This document shows, one piece after another, positions 55,201-63,834 of a stretch of DNA of 64,000 bases (within the stretch, counting starts at the first letter, position 1; each line of letters starts with the position of its first letter). A program made the translations under genes and the position numbers. The notes beneath the pieces are model-generated. The model made no database searches. It was given only the letters and a program-made list of their open reading frames with translations, and had not been told where the DNA came from. Source of the DNA: Ciona intestinalis (lineage: Eukaryota > Chordata > Ascidiacea > Phlebobranchia > Cionidae); assembly GCF_000224145.3 (NCBI RefSeq), contig NC_020177.2, positions 2,931,649 through 2,995,648 of the forward strand. The letters run 5' to 3'.

Positions 55201-58200
55201 GATTTTTTTTAGTCTCGCGTGACGGGGCACTGTTAGTTGTTACAGTAGAGCGTTCTGTTTCATACACCTTGTGCCAGTTTACAAGTTATCATGTATTTAA
55301 CCATTAGAAGTTTAACTTGAAAATAAATAAACATAAATGTCTCGTTTGTCTGCTAAGTCTAGTGACCACGCTTTTTTCTTTAAATTAGGTTTTAACTGTA
55401 AGCTTGTTTTAACAACTATTGTTTTGTCGCTATATCCTGTTATTTCGTTTAACCATTAGAAGTTTAACTTGATAATAATTAAACATAAATGCCTTGTTTA
55501 TCTGCTAAGTCTAGCGGTCTTGCTTTTTTTCTTCCAATTGAATGTAACAATTGAATGTAACAGGTTTTGTTATTTCGTTTAAAACATTTCCAAATCTTCG
55601 CTACCGTAATCGGAAAGACAAATAAAGGTAAATATTTTTTATTAAAAATATTTGTATTGACATACCGAGCAGATGTTTTCTCGTTTGGTATTTGATCCCA
55701 GCTGAGGACCTCGGCTCTTCAACCTCTTTATTCCAGGAGCATCCTCGGAGTCGGCTTTGCTCCCGTTGCTACTCGTGTCATCCTGCTGAATGGACTTCTT
55801 CCGGGAAAGAAGAGCGGAGGATTTGGATGCTGGAGATTGAACGGCGGAATCAGTTTCTAAAAAAAATTTTAATTTTAAAAGAATGTTTCATCAAAAAAGG
55901 GTTTTATTTGGTTAAAATGTTTTAGCATGTTGTAAGAACAGAGTAATTAATAATACTGTCTCAAAATTTTATATTTTGTGTGCGAAATAAATCATAAGTG
56001 GCTGAAAGTTCAGGGTGTTTGTGTTAAAATTTATTTTTTTTAACATTCAAAATGGGATTTTTTAAATATATTCTAAATTAGATTTTAAATTAGCTCTTTT
56101 AGTGTTTTTCCCAGGGGTCTCTAATACTAAAAATTGCAATCTCAATATTTTAACATTCAGGCCAAAATGCTACTCACGTGTGCTTGCTGAGCAAAACTTT
56201 TTGTGGATTTTGAGCGAACGTTTGTCAAAGAAACTTTCTTTACAACCATCGCAACTAAACGATATATCTCCATTGTTTTTCATTGGACCTGAAAAAACAC
56301 ACAAATGTTTTAGAATGAAAAATGGGATGGGCCAAATCTAAATCTTAGGACCCATGATGTGCCACGCTGGGGGACCTCACCCACATAGAATAAAACAGCA
56401 TAAAAAATGATGAATATGTAGGGGGCCAATTAGAGTACGTTTTTATCGTATTTTTCGAATTTTTTTTTTTTCACAATTTTTGGCTGGAAATTTTTTTTCT
56501 ACAAAAGAAGCCAAAAAACAAACATTTTTTACAAAAAATGAGGTATTTGGATAGAGGACCCTAACTTACTTGAGACTTCTTTAGAGTTCTTGTTCAAGAC
56601 AGAAGATCCTTTGTTAGCAGCTGTCAAATAAGATGAATCACATAAGAGAAGGGTGAGGTATAGGTAAGACATAACAGGCGCCAAACTAGGGGTAACAAGG
56701 GGGGCAATTCACCCCAACTTTTACATACCAACTATATGTGCCGTATCATTCTATAACAAAAGGAAAAGAACCCTATACTTTTGTTCTCTGTTGATTTGCC
56801 CTAATATGTATTGAATAAACGAGTAAATGAATGTAACTTACTTTAAACTCGCATGGCCGGAAAACGACAATCGTTTTGACACGGGTTTTCATACACTTCG
56901 TGCCAGCTTACGAGTTACCATGTATGTTACTTTGTGGTTTTTTTTGGGAGGGATTATCATTTGAGGCAGGCGCGCTAACCAACTGTGATGCGACAATGAA
57001 CCACATTATTGGCATGTCTTAAAACTATTTAAATTGAATAGCATTACTGCTACAGTTCTCTATATGTATATAAGACACAATCAGTGGTGCAGCCAGGGGG
57101 GGTTTCGGGGGTCGTGACCCCCCCCTCTTTTAAACCAAAAAAAAATAATAATATTAAAAAAAAAAAAAATTTTTTTAATTAAAACCTCCCCCCTATTTTT
57201 TACTGGCTGCGCCACTGGACACAATATATAGAAGTCATAATTCAGCCACATAATGTACCAGCAATTCCCGCACACCACCGCTTATGTTGGCCGAGTGAAT
57301 GCGAACTACGATAAGAAGCAGGACATGAACTGCATTTGAACATTGTACTGTCAGGTGTCTGTAAAAAAGGGTTGTTTAAGTTTCTGATTTTTTTTTATCG
57401 CTGATGTTTTAGCAAGGCTTCCATTTTAGTATAAACAAACTAATTTATGTTGGTAAAATTAATGACGTAGTAGTGTAAACAGAAAAGATTCGGAATTCTA
57501 GATTCGAAAAAAAGTTTTTTAGAAAATTTTAGAATACCTAAATTTTATTTCAACAAAAACACCTAAAATAAAAGTGGTTTATATATTACATATAGACAAT
57601 TTGTGTTTTGTGCAACAGATATTCATCTTATTTAGAAAAGTTATCTGCCATACAATATCTTTCGCCCTAGTTAAGTCATTTTTGACCAAGTCCCAACGCA
57701 TGGCAGAAGAAACCATGTTTTTTACTTTGATACAAACTTCTAAACTTTTTTTTAAAGTGATATAAATTTTTATGACAGAAAATCTGTTCTTTTAAAATAC
57801 ATTTCAAAACAACTCACATCGGAAGATTTTTTCAATGGTCTTCCTTTCTTCTTTGGGGACTTATCATCTGATGACTCCTCTCTCTCAATGATGCTACACT
57901 TCCTCTGCTCCTCCGAAGACAGAGCCTCCCACTCCATCCAGATGAGAGCCTCGATTTGCTCCGGAGTAAGTTCAGGTTTTTGAGCAGAAACCTAAAATTT
58001 AAAGACATGGAAATCATACAAAAAAACTTATGGTTTTGACAAGTTTGGCCGGGCAAAAAAATACTACCAAAATATAAAATCTGTTTTTTTACCACTAAAC
58101 ATAAATTATATTAATATATACTGTTGGGTCTGTTGCTGCTATGCGTATTATACTTGTACTTTGGCCCTTCTGGCAAGAATTTTGAAGTTTTGACCACCTA

Positions 58201-61200
58201 GAGTTTTGACGCACTGACGACCTATTCAAGTTTTGACCACCTAGAGTTTTGACGCACTGACGACCTATTCATTTTTTTTTTTAGAAGATGGAAAAAACAA
58301 CATTTTTTTGCCGGAAAAGTGAAAATAAAAGTATATATAAGTTATATTAAGTGCAAGGCTGATATAGTTAGAAGTGGGAATTGAAAAGTATAATAGAAAT
58401 AAACCTACAGCTGGTTTATGTTTCTTGCAGTAAGCAATAAACAAAGGGTCCTTATTTCCTTCACAAGCGTCAACATCTGACTGATTCAAATGACCTAAAC
58501 AGAAAAATAATTAAAACAGAAGTTTTAAACCAATATTAATACAAACAAAGAGTTGGTAAATATTTTTAGTGCGCCATCTTTAACTTAGATATTATTGGTT
58601 CAAGGCTCGTCGCTGCTACCATTGTGGGCGTGTATCTGTCTTTGGGCAAGACACTTGACGGTAATTGCTTCAACCCAGTGGTCACTAATGGGTTGTCCAA
58701 ATTGTCAGTATACAAAACACACACACACAAAGTAACATACTTGGTAACTCGTAAGCTGGCAAGAGGTGTATGAAACAGAACACCTGTGTTATACCGACTG
58801 TCGTTGTCCAGCCACATGAGGATAAGCAAGATACATTCAATTTACCTAGTAAAGTTGCCACAACAGGTTTTGATAATTTTGTGGTGGCTGACTTTTTCAC
58901 TCCTCTTAGAGGATCGTCTTGATTTTTATTCGACTGCCCCTTTTGTAGTCTCTTTACTGTGACTTTTTGCCTCGAAACTTTAGTACTGTCCGCAGAGTCA
59001 GCCTGAAAAACATAGGACCTGGTTAACTTAGGAAAGTCTAACTTTGTGCGGCAAGTCTGTGCAGCAGTGTTTGTCAAAGGTCCAGTTCGAAATCGGTAAA
59101 AACAGTGTTCACAGATAATTTTTTGATGGCGGAAAAAAAGCTGATTTTTGCCCTTACTGTTCTGGATTGAGAAACACTGCCGCCCAGCTCTGTGAAGCAA
59201 AACCAACGAAAAGAACGAAACAAAAAACATGAAACTTACATTAACTAAAATAGAACTAAGAACTGGCCAGGAAGAAGAATTTTCTCCAGAACAGTAAGAG
59301 TAAAGAATCGCGAACTGGCCTTTTACAAGCGCACCGATGTACAGACCTGCCTCATCAACTGAGAAAGTTATCAGACCACTAATTCACTACCACTCTCTTA
59401 TAGAAGATATTTAAATCGACGTACATGATATGATTTTCTTGTTCTGGAAGCTTGTGGACGCTTCTTAGATGTGCTAACATCCATTAAGTTAACAGATCTG
59501 CTATATTCGCGGAGCCGAGACTCAGGGAAAAGATCAGTGGGATATTTTTCATGATTGGTGGGGAAAATACCACTGGCTGTGAACTGGGACGTGATTACTT
59601 CTTCCGTAAAACCTTCTTGCCAAATATCGGTCACAATGTTAGTGATTTGGCCTTGAGTGTACTTGGTGTCTGCTGAAGTCTTACTGCTTTCAAACCACAA
59701 CTTTGCTTCAGCAGGAACTTTTCCATACGGAAGTTCAAATGAGCATTTGGTGTTGGAGTATGGAAGCTTTATAAGTCTTATATTACTGTTCATATGATTG
59801 TTAATGAAACCAATAGGCAAGTGTTCGTATGAGCCATCATAGAGTAGTAGAAGCGGGCGCTGTGACACTGCAGTGAGAAAGTTTTTGAACCAGTGCTCAA
59901 ATATTTTAGCAGGGACTCCAGGCTTAGATGCGAGCCCAAATTGAGTCCCCGGAAACGGAGTTTTCCTCTCTCCAGAGCACCACGCTACCTCTCCTTGGAA
60001 GATGATCATTGGAGGCTGTTTATCACCCGCTGCGCTCACCGCAGCTATTACAGTCGTCTCATTTTCCTCGTCTTTATTCAAAACAACCTCATGAATGCAG
60101 TATACACTGTACGGGTCTTCTTCGAGGGCTAACTCCCGCATATAACCTTCCAGTTTGTCTAAGAAGCCGTATACAACAAAAGGATCTGGCTCATCAGTTC
60201 TTATTTCTTTTTCTTCCAACACAATATGATTCCGCACGCAGAAATATTTCAACCATAGCTCTGTGACTTCTTTTGATCGAGAGTATTTCAGATCATCCCG
60301 AAGATGAATGGTTATCATTTCTCTCGCTACTTCTTTTGTAACTGACCAATTCCACTTTCGAAGGGTCCTCATAGCGTCAGCAATGCTTCCTTCAATGCCT
60401 ACAGTCAAATTAAGCATCACGTTTTCAGGTTTCTGTCTTATTTTCGAAATGTGGGCAACACTTGAAGATTCTTCCGAGCTAGATTCAGCATCTTTACCAA
60501 TTTGGATCCATTTCCGCAAGCTGTACAGTCCTCTTTTCTTTTTCAATCTTGAGCATCGTTTCTGCTCCTTGAGGCTTTTTGGTTTCACATGTTTATGAAC
60601 TTTGGTAACTTTTGCCATGCCCTTACGAGCAGCATCAACTTTTACATACCTGCCTCTGCTGTTGTCCCGCAAAGTTGTAAAAGGAATATTAAACGTCTTA
60701 CCAGCTTCAGCAATTGTCAGTGACTTGTTTTTGATTAGCTTCAAGGCTTTCATGAGATCTGAGTACGTGTAATTCTTTTTAACGAGTTTTCCATCTACCC
60801 AGCGATGTGTGCGAAACTTTCTTCCCTCATGGCTTATAGGAACATAAAACCCTTTACCGTGGTTTAATTTTTTGGCGTTTAATTTTCGATTTAAAAATTT
60901 ACTTGACTTGGACGTGCTTGGTTCAAGTTGTTCAGCATTTTCATTATTTTCAAGTGTTTGACTTTCTTCTGTAGCATTATCAGGTAAGATTACAAAATTC
61001 TGATTTTTTTCTTTATTCTGGTCTTGGTCTGCGATATTTTCCGTATCGGTTGAACCAGATTGCGGAAGGGTGAAATTCATATAAAAAATATGTTTATTTT
61101 GGTTCATGTTACGCAATCTCAACCCTTTAGGTGCGTTACTTGGAAGAGACTTCATCAATTTAAAGTAGGTTCGACGATTTTTGTTCAGCAGATTGCGCAA

Positions 61201-63834
61201 TGTGTCCATTGGGATGTTATACCGCTCAGAAATCCGGCACGTACGGATTTTAGCTTTCCATGCATCATCCATCGCCTTCAGCATCCTGAAATCTTCAGAA
61301 CTTTCAGTCGGAGAAAGACCCAGTTTCCTCATCGCGTTCTGCAGCTCCGGAGTTGTGATATTTTTTTTCCCGATGGCCTGAGATTGCTTCATCATCCTTT
61401 TCAAAATTTCCCGCTCTTGCTTGCTGGCGTATGAAGATCTATCGCTGCTGAGAAATATGAAGAGGTTCCGATTCAAGATCATTTTTTTGATCCTGTCTTC
61501 AATTGTGGATTCCGCGGGCATCTCTTGCTTGATCCTTTTATAAACCCATTCATTCCTATCAATGCTGCCTCTCAAAGTGGAGGGGGGTATGCCGTACTTT
61601 TGCCCTAAAACAGTGACAGATCTCTTCTGGTCTTTAGTCCAGTATTCATCTATAGCTTCGAACATTTGCCTGTCAGAATGTTTCGACCGTACGTTGTGCC
61701 GTTTTTTCAGCGACAAAACAATCTGACCTTGCATGGCAGCGAAGAAATTGATTCTCTGCACTAAACCTTGGACTGGAAGACAAAATTTTTCTGCTACTTC
61801 CTCCATTTTACCTCCAAGCACCAACGCTTTTAACGCTTCTTGAAATTTGTTTTCATAGACAGGACCTTCTTTTTGTGCTTGTTCAGGATATTGCTCCAAG
61901 TACTTTAATGAGCCTTTGCTCAAGTAGTAATTCCAAGCGTCCGTTACAACAGACAAGGATATTTCAGATTCCGAAGTAGATTTCATATTCGAAACATATT
62001 TGTTCATTTGTTCCAACACAACTACAGGACTCAAATTAGCTGTTAATTTCTTAGGGGTAGTAATTTTCTTCATGCTTTTATTATTTTCCGTAGATGACCC
62101 ATATATCCTAAGCCTTCGGTTTTCTTCCATAGCTTTAAGGTGGTGGGCAGGGCCGTGTATTATCACGGACTTCCCACATAAAAACAGCCCACAATCGCTA
62201 TGGTGTTTTATCATCAGTGATTTGACCCCGCTTGTGTAACTTGTGATCACAAATCGAGGAATATCGAAGTTGTAAGCCACTGTGTTGGTCGGAAAACCGT
62301 TACTGATACAGTCGAGGGCGTCCAACAGATCTCGAATGGTGTACCTGGCACGCCCGAAACCTCTGGTCTCATTAAGTGCCGTACATGAGCATTGAGAGTA
62401 GTGTTTCAAAGGTGGACGATCGCTATAACTTTCGTCGATAGCAGATGCAACTTGAACAGCTCGAGATTTAGAAACATGGCATCCTTGCGCATCATTTGGA
62501 TCAGGATTCACTGCCAAGAGACCGAGTGTATGGTAGAAAAACTTGCTTTTTTCGCTCATTTTACTATCTGAGGTAGATGGGGGATGCTGTGAGGTAGACT
62601 GGGCTGCAGGAGAATGGGATTTCTGGCCAACACCACTAACTAAGTGAGTTAATTCGCTCAGAGAACTGTTAGCTAATGGTAAGCTAGTTGTTTCTGTAGG
62701 GAGTTCTTTGTTAGATGGTAGTGCCCTATTTTGCTGAGCAAGGATAGTGAAGTCACCCACCTCCGAACCAGGCATGGATGGTAAAGATTTTCTCGACTTT
62801 TTTGAGTCGTATGAAAGCAAAGAAGGGTGAAAGATGAGTTTGAGTGATGCGCACTTGGATTTTCTGATACACTGGAAGCATTAGGACCATCAGAGATTGG
62901 AAACACTGTTTTTACAACATTAAATTCTCCGTTGTTGTCATTGATGGCTTGATGAATGAAATTAGAAAAAGTACACTCATATGTAGAGATTGCTTTTAAC
63001 CCGGAAATTTTTTTATTAGTTCCAATTGTGTGGCTTGTAGCACCATCATGTTCATTAAAACTTGACTTTTTTTCAATACTGGCAAATAAATTGATTTGGC
63101 AAAAGGGGTCAACGGCTAGCAGGTCTTCAGTATCAAAATCTTGCAGTTGAAGACTGTCTTCCTCAACTTGCTCCTTTAAATTACATTAGTATTTCAGTGT
63201 TTCCTGATATATTTTAACCAGCTATATTTCACAGTGCTCGTTAGTGAAATAACACGAGCAGGAAACACTGTTGACTGCTCCGAAAATTAAATTTTTATTT
63301 CTAATTTTTATTACAGTTTTGGGACAGGATTTTTAATGCAAATGCTGCTACAGGTCGTGTTAACCTGTAAACATAAATTCAAGTATTTTTACAAAACTAC
63401 TTTTACTGTGGACTGCCTTATCCAGTAGCTAGCTAGGAAACACACACTGTTTATTGAATTTTTCAATTTAAAACTTATCAAAAAAGTATGTGCAGTGGTG
63501 CAGCCAGAAAAAAATTAAAGGTTTTTTTTTCAAATTTTTTTCGTTATAATTTTTTTTTTTTTCAATTCTTTTTTTGTTATAAATTTTTACTTTAAAAAAA
63601 ACAGAGAATTCCCTCCCCCTAGCTGCGCCACTAAGTACATGTAAAAAAAATAAAACAAAACTGAACAAATCACACTTCAACACTTAAAACGATACCTCAT
63701 CTTTAAAAGGTAGCTTCTGCAGTTTCTTTGTGTATGGTTTAAAGTCATATTTAAAATTTGTTATTCTGTCCTCAACAGAACATGGTACGGCTTCAGCAAT
63801 CTCTTCAATTGCTGAATTCCAAATAGGTCGCAAC
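44563..63834 (-). CDS. NSD: NSD-family histone H3K36 methyltransferase, 24 exons, 5' end missing
   Basis: Exons (high to low): 63696-63834, 62757-63173, 58846-59002, 58409-58494, 57818-57991, 57259-57358, 56570-56620, 56178-56288, 55666-55856, 55028-55163, 54525-54714, 54083-54193, 52466-52632, 51600-51759, 50986-51130, 50332-50499, 49432-49591, 48640-48749, 48022-48138, 47145-47286, 46565-46671, 46026-46221, 44953-45200, 44563-44730. About 1,249 residues, every junction in phase. Order: post-PWWP1 helix (LRPIW.., SVEDRITNF), linker, two C2HC fingers, PHD1-3, PHD4, PWWP2, AWS, SET, post-SET, PHD5 with the C5HCH module, AT-hook tail and stop. This is the NSD1/2/3 layout; which paralogue cannot be told. 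The enzyme would mono- and dimethylate H3K36 on chromatin. The first PWWP lies right of the window. Confidence 0.93.
45412..45594 (-). mobile_element. MITE-1 second-subfamily copy
   Basis: Left end worn; interior GCACCTAAATCTTATGTTTCC; ends CATCTTACCACACCCTACTA. Confidence 0.68.
45803..45996 (+). mobile_element. MITE-1 copy
   Basis: Starts TAGTAGGGTGGGGAAAGATG, ends ATATTTCCCCACCGTACTA, 30 bp past the NSD PHD5 donor. Confidence 0.84.
46565..49591 (-). CDS. NSD: NSD AWS-SET-post-SET exons
   Basis: AWS in 49432-49591 ([31 protein letters not shown]). SET in 48640-48749 ([25 protein letters not shown]), 48022-48138 ([26 protein letters not shown]) and 47145-47286 ([20 protein letters not shown]). 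SET end and post-SET in 46565-46671 ([29 protein letters not shown]). The cofactor-binding NHSCDPNC and the FNYN tyrosine are present, so the domain looks active. Confidence 0.95.
46695..46925 (-). mobile_element. SINE-1 copy in an NSD intron
   Basis: AAACGACAGTAGTTATAGC to GAGCCTTGAACCTGCAACC. Confidence 0.8.
48358..48480 (+). mobile_element. SINE-1 3' part
   Basis: CACCCACTAAGTTACATACA to GCATGCGAGGATAAAGCAAG. Confidence 0.7.
49150..49333 (-). mobile_element. MITE-1 copy
   Basis: Starts TAGTAGGGTGGGGGAAGATG, ends CATCGTCCCCCACTCTAATA, in the intron after NSD AWS. Confidence 0.85.
49998..50135 (+). mobile_element. SINE-1 5' part
   Basis: CTCTAACCCAGAGGTTACGG, CTTCAAGGCTCGTCGCTGC; cut after CCAATGG. 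Confidence 0.72.
50195..50325 (-). repeat. Family-C dispersed repeat
   Basis: GGTAATGGGGCAACCCTGGCC and CCACACGGCAGGACCTCACCC; inverted relative to the next listed copy. Degraded relatives near 44277, 46290, 53040 and 56320. Confidence 0.65.
50332..51759 (-). CDS. NSD: NSD PHD4, second PWWP and linker exons
   Basis: 51600-51759 ends a PHD finger ([21 protein letters not shown]) and starts PWWP2 ([13 protein letters not shown]). 50986-51130 continues it ([27 protein letters not shown]). 50332-50499 is the conserved helix to AWS ([23 protein letters not shown]). PWWP2 of NSD proteins binds methylated H3K36 and DNA (family knowledge). Confidence 0.93.
50760..50982. repeat. 31-bp tandem repeat array
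   Basis: About seven units of GATTGGTCAATTTGAAC + TTAGAAAACGTTCT. The last copies are near identical, the first ones decayed. The array ends 3 bases from the PWWP exon donor at 50985. Confidence 0.88.
51172..51300 (+). repeat. Family-C dispersed repeat
   Basis: GTGGGTGAGGTCCTGCAGTG to GACCTTACCAG. Confidence 0.65.
52203..52405 (+). mobile_element. Family-B repeat
   Basis: GCTAGGTGTAGCGACCACGC to GAAAAATAAAGTTATTAT in an NSD intron. Confidence 0.78.
52466..55856 (-). CDS. NSD: NSD PHD1-PHD3 exons
   Basis: 55666-55856 ends in ICS and 55028-55163 follows with [27 protein letters not shown] and CKLC (PHD1). 54525-54714 has [26 protein letters not shown] (PHD2). 54083-54193 has [10 protein letters not shown], and 52466-52632 [31 protein letters not shown] (PHD3 into PHD4). 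The match to vertebrate NSD PHD order is direct. Confidence 0.9.
52670..52766. mobile_element. hAT-type MITE remnant
   Basis: CAGTGGCACGGCTAGGGGG ... GCTGCGCCACTG; the same ends as the element at 57082. Duplicated with the 714-bp unit. Confidence 0.7.
52691..54010. repeat. Tandem duplication, unit about 714 bp
   Basis: GCGAACCCC at 52691 and 53405 start two copies that agree closely (for example GATGAACGTCTAACTAG and GATGAATGTCTAACTAG). The 125-N gap falls between them, so the copy number is uncertain. Confidence 0.85.
53280..53404. other. Assembly gap, 125 N
   Basis: Run of 125 N inside a 714-bp tandem duplication in an NSD intron. Confidence 0.99.
54733..54985. repeat. Tandem repeat, unit about 80 bp, 3-4 copies
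   Basis: Units built on CATGCTCACTGTCAAG, TATAACATGGGTG and CACACATGGTGTATTCATAC, between two NSD PHD exons. Confidence 0.8.
55205..55300 (-). mobile_element. SINE-1 fragment
   Basis: CTCGCGTGACGGGGCACTG to TGCCAGTTTACAAGTTATC. Confidence 0.65.
55302..55640 (+). mobile_element. Two joined family-B copies
   Basis: TCTGCTAAGTCTAGTGACCAC and, 120 bp on, TCTGCTAAGTCTAGCGGTC; shared 3' end CAAATAAAGG. Confidence 0.75.
56178..57358 (-). CDS. NSD: NSD exons with two C2HC zinc fingers
   Basis: Exon 57259-57358 encodes [23 protein letters not shown] and exon 56178-56288 encodes [23 protein letters not shown]. Each has C-x2-C, an aromatic/Leu core, His and a final Cys. The short 56570-56620 exon ([14 protein letters not shown]) separates them. 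Phases join them to the NSD frame. I know of no such fingers in vertebrate NSD1-3. Confidence 0.8.
56828..56990 (-). mobile_element. SINE-1 copy, internally deleted
   Basis: CTCGCATGGCCGGAAAACGAC to CTAACCAACTGTGATGCG. Confidence 0.7.
57082..57217. mobile_element. hAT-type MITE with 8-bp target duplication
   Basis: 136 bp, ends CAGTGGTGCAGCCAGG and CTGGCTGCGCCACTG, flanked by GACACAAT at 57074-57081 and 57218-57225. Confidence 0.9.
57818..59002 (-). CDS. NSD: NSD linker exons after the first PWWP
   Basis: 58846-59002 (Lys/Ser-rich, [19 protein letters not shown]), 58409-58494 ([16 protein letters not shown]) and 57818-57991 ([20 protein letters not shown], then KKKGRPLKK). The middle part of the last resembles the HMG-like segment of NSD2 (W..L....K) only weakly. 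Phases agree on both sides. Confidence 0.72.
58178..58270. repeat. 45-bp tandem duplication
   Basis: GTTTTGACCACCTAGAG ... CACTGACGACCTATTC occurs twice in direct tandem in an NSD intron. Confidence 0.85.
58586..58830 (+). mobile_element. SINE-1 copy in an NSD intron
   Basis: Head GGTTCAAGGCTCGTCGCTGC; body complete to CATGAGGATAAGCAAG, 15 bp from the donor of the 58846 exon. Confidence 0.82.
59398..62775 (-). CDS. Pogo-like transposase-derived reading frame in an NSD intron
   Basis: One uninterrupted frame with stop TAA at 59398-59400. The frame is open to about 62886; the first ATG is at 62775, inside the NSD exon but in another frame, and Met at 62559 is a likelier start. Numbered from position 62820, residues show repeated psq-type helix-turn-helix units near 158-198, 325-355, 385-425, 512-550 and 685-725, each with a [IL]P..[TV]L recognition-like core. 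A DDE-like region covers about 800-1090: [29 protein letters not shown]. The second catalytic Asp is kept (995). The first reads YCIHE (His 910) and the third region reads ELPYGKV, so two of three acids are lost. Length and openness suggest a domesticated gene; a recent dead insertion is the alternative. Confidence 0.78.
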   Translation of the reverse strand: MPGSEVGDFTILAQQNRALPSNKELPTETTSLPLANSSLSELTHLVSGVGQKSHSPAAQSTSQHPPSTSDSKMSEKSKFFYHTLGLLAVNPDPNDAQGCHVSKSRAVQVASAIDESYSDRPPLKHYSQCSCTALNETRGFGRARYTIRDLLDALDCISNGFPTNTVAYNFDIPRFVITSYTSGVKSLMIKHHSDCGLFLCGKSVIIHGPAHHLKAMEENRRLRIYGSSTENNKSMKKITTPKKLTANLSPVVVLEQMNKYVSNMKSTSESEISLSVVTDAWNYYLSKGSLKYLEQYPEQAQKEGPVYENKFQEALKALVLGGKMEEVAEKFCLPVQGLVQRINFFAAMQGQIVLSLKKRHNVRSKHSDRQMFEAIDEYWTKDQKRSVTVLGQKYGIPPSTLRGSIDRNEWVYKRIKQEMPAESTIEDRIKKMILNRNLFIFLSSDRSSYASKQEREILKRMMKQSQAIGKKNITTPELQNAMRKLGLSPTESSEDFRMLKAMDDAWKAKIRTCRISERYNIPMDTLRNLLNKNRRTYFKLMKSLPSNAPKGLRLRNMNQNKHIFYMNFTLPQSGSTDTENIADQDQNKEKNQNFVILPDNATEESQTLENNENAEQLEPSTSKSSKFLNRKLNAKKLNHGKGFYVPISHEGRKFRTHRWVDGKLVKKNYTYSDLMKALKLIKNKSLTIAEAGKTFNIPFTTLRDNSRGRYVKVDAARKGMAKVTKVHKHVKPKSLKEQKRCSRLKKKRGLYSLRKWIQIGKDAESSSEESSSVAHISKIRQKPENVMLNLTVGIEGSIADAMRTLRKWNWSVTKEVAREMITIHLRDDLKYSRSKEVTELWLKYFCVRNHIVLEEKEIRTDEPDPFVVYGFLDKLEGYMRELALEEDPYSVYCIHEVVLNKDEENETTVIAAVSAAGDKQPPMIIFQGEVAWCSGERKTPFPGTQFGLASKPGVPAKIFEHWFKNFLTAVSQRPLLLLYDGSYEHLPIGFINNHMNSNIRLIKLPYSNTKCSFELPYGKVPAEAKLWFESSKTSADTKYTQGQITNIVTDIWQEGFTEEVITSQFTASGIFPTNHEKYPTDLFPESRLREYSRSVNLMDVSTSKKRPQASRTRKSYHVRRFKYLL
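62757..63834 (-). CDS. NSD: NSD exons following the first PWWP
   Basis: 63696-63834 ([30 protein letters not shown]) matches the segment after PWWP1 of vertebrate NSD1/2 (LR.QWE.G...AEEA.SMSVEERK..F). 62757-63173 is a 139-codon open exon ([20 protein letters not shown]...) without stops. Its low end is uncertain: TGG|GTGACT at 62757 keeps phase 0 with exon 59002, while AG|GTGGGT at 62761 would not. Confidence 0.75.
63493..63633. mobile_element. hAT-type MITE
   Basis: CAGTGGTGCAGCCAG ... AGCTGCGCCACTA with flanks AGTATGTG and AGTACATG (6 of 8 matching); interior is mostly A/T runs. Confidence 0.75.

Noticed and set aside
59003..59230. Upstream extension of the NSD exon at 58846 as a long open frame
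   Set aside because: Open but with a good acceptor (TTTTTCAG) at 59003 that keeps phase with exon 62757; the extension has no NSD similarity.
61060..61434. 124-codon plus-strand frame
   Set aside because: Antisense shadow of the pogo-like frame.
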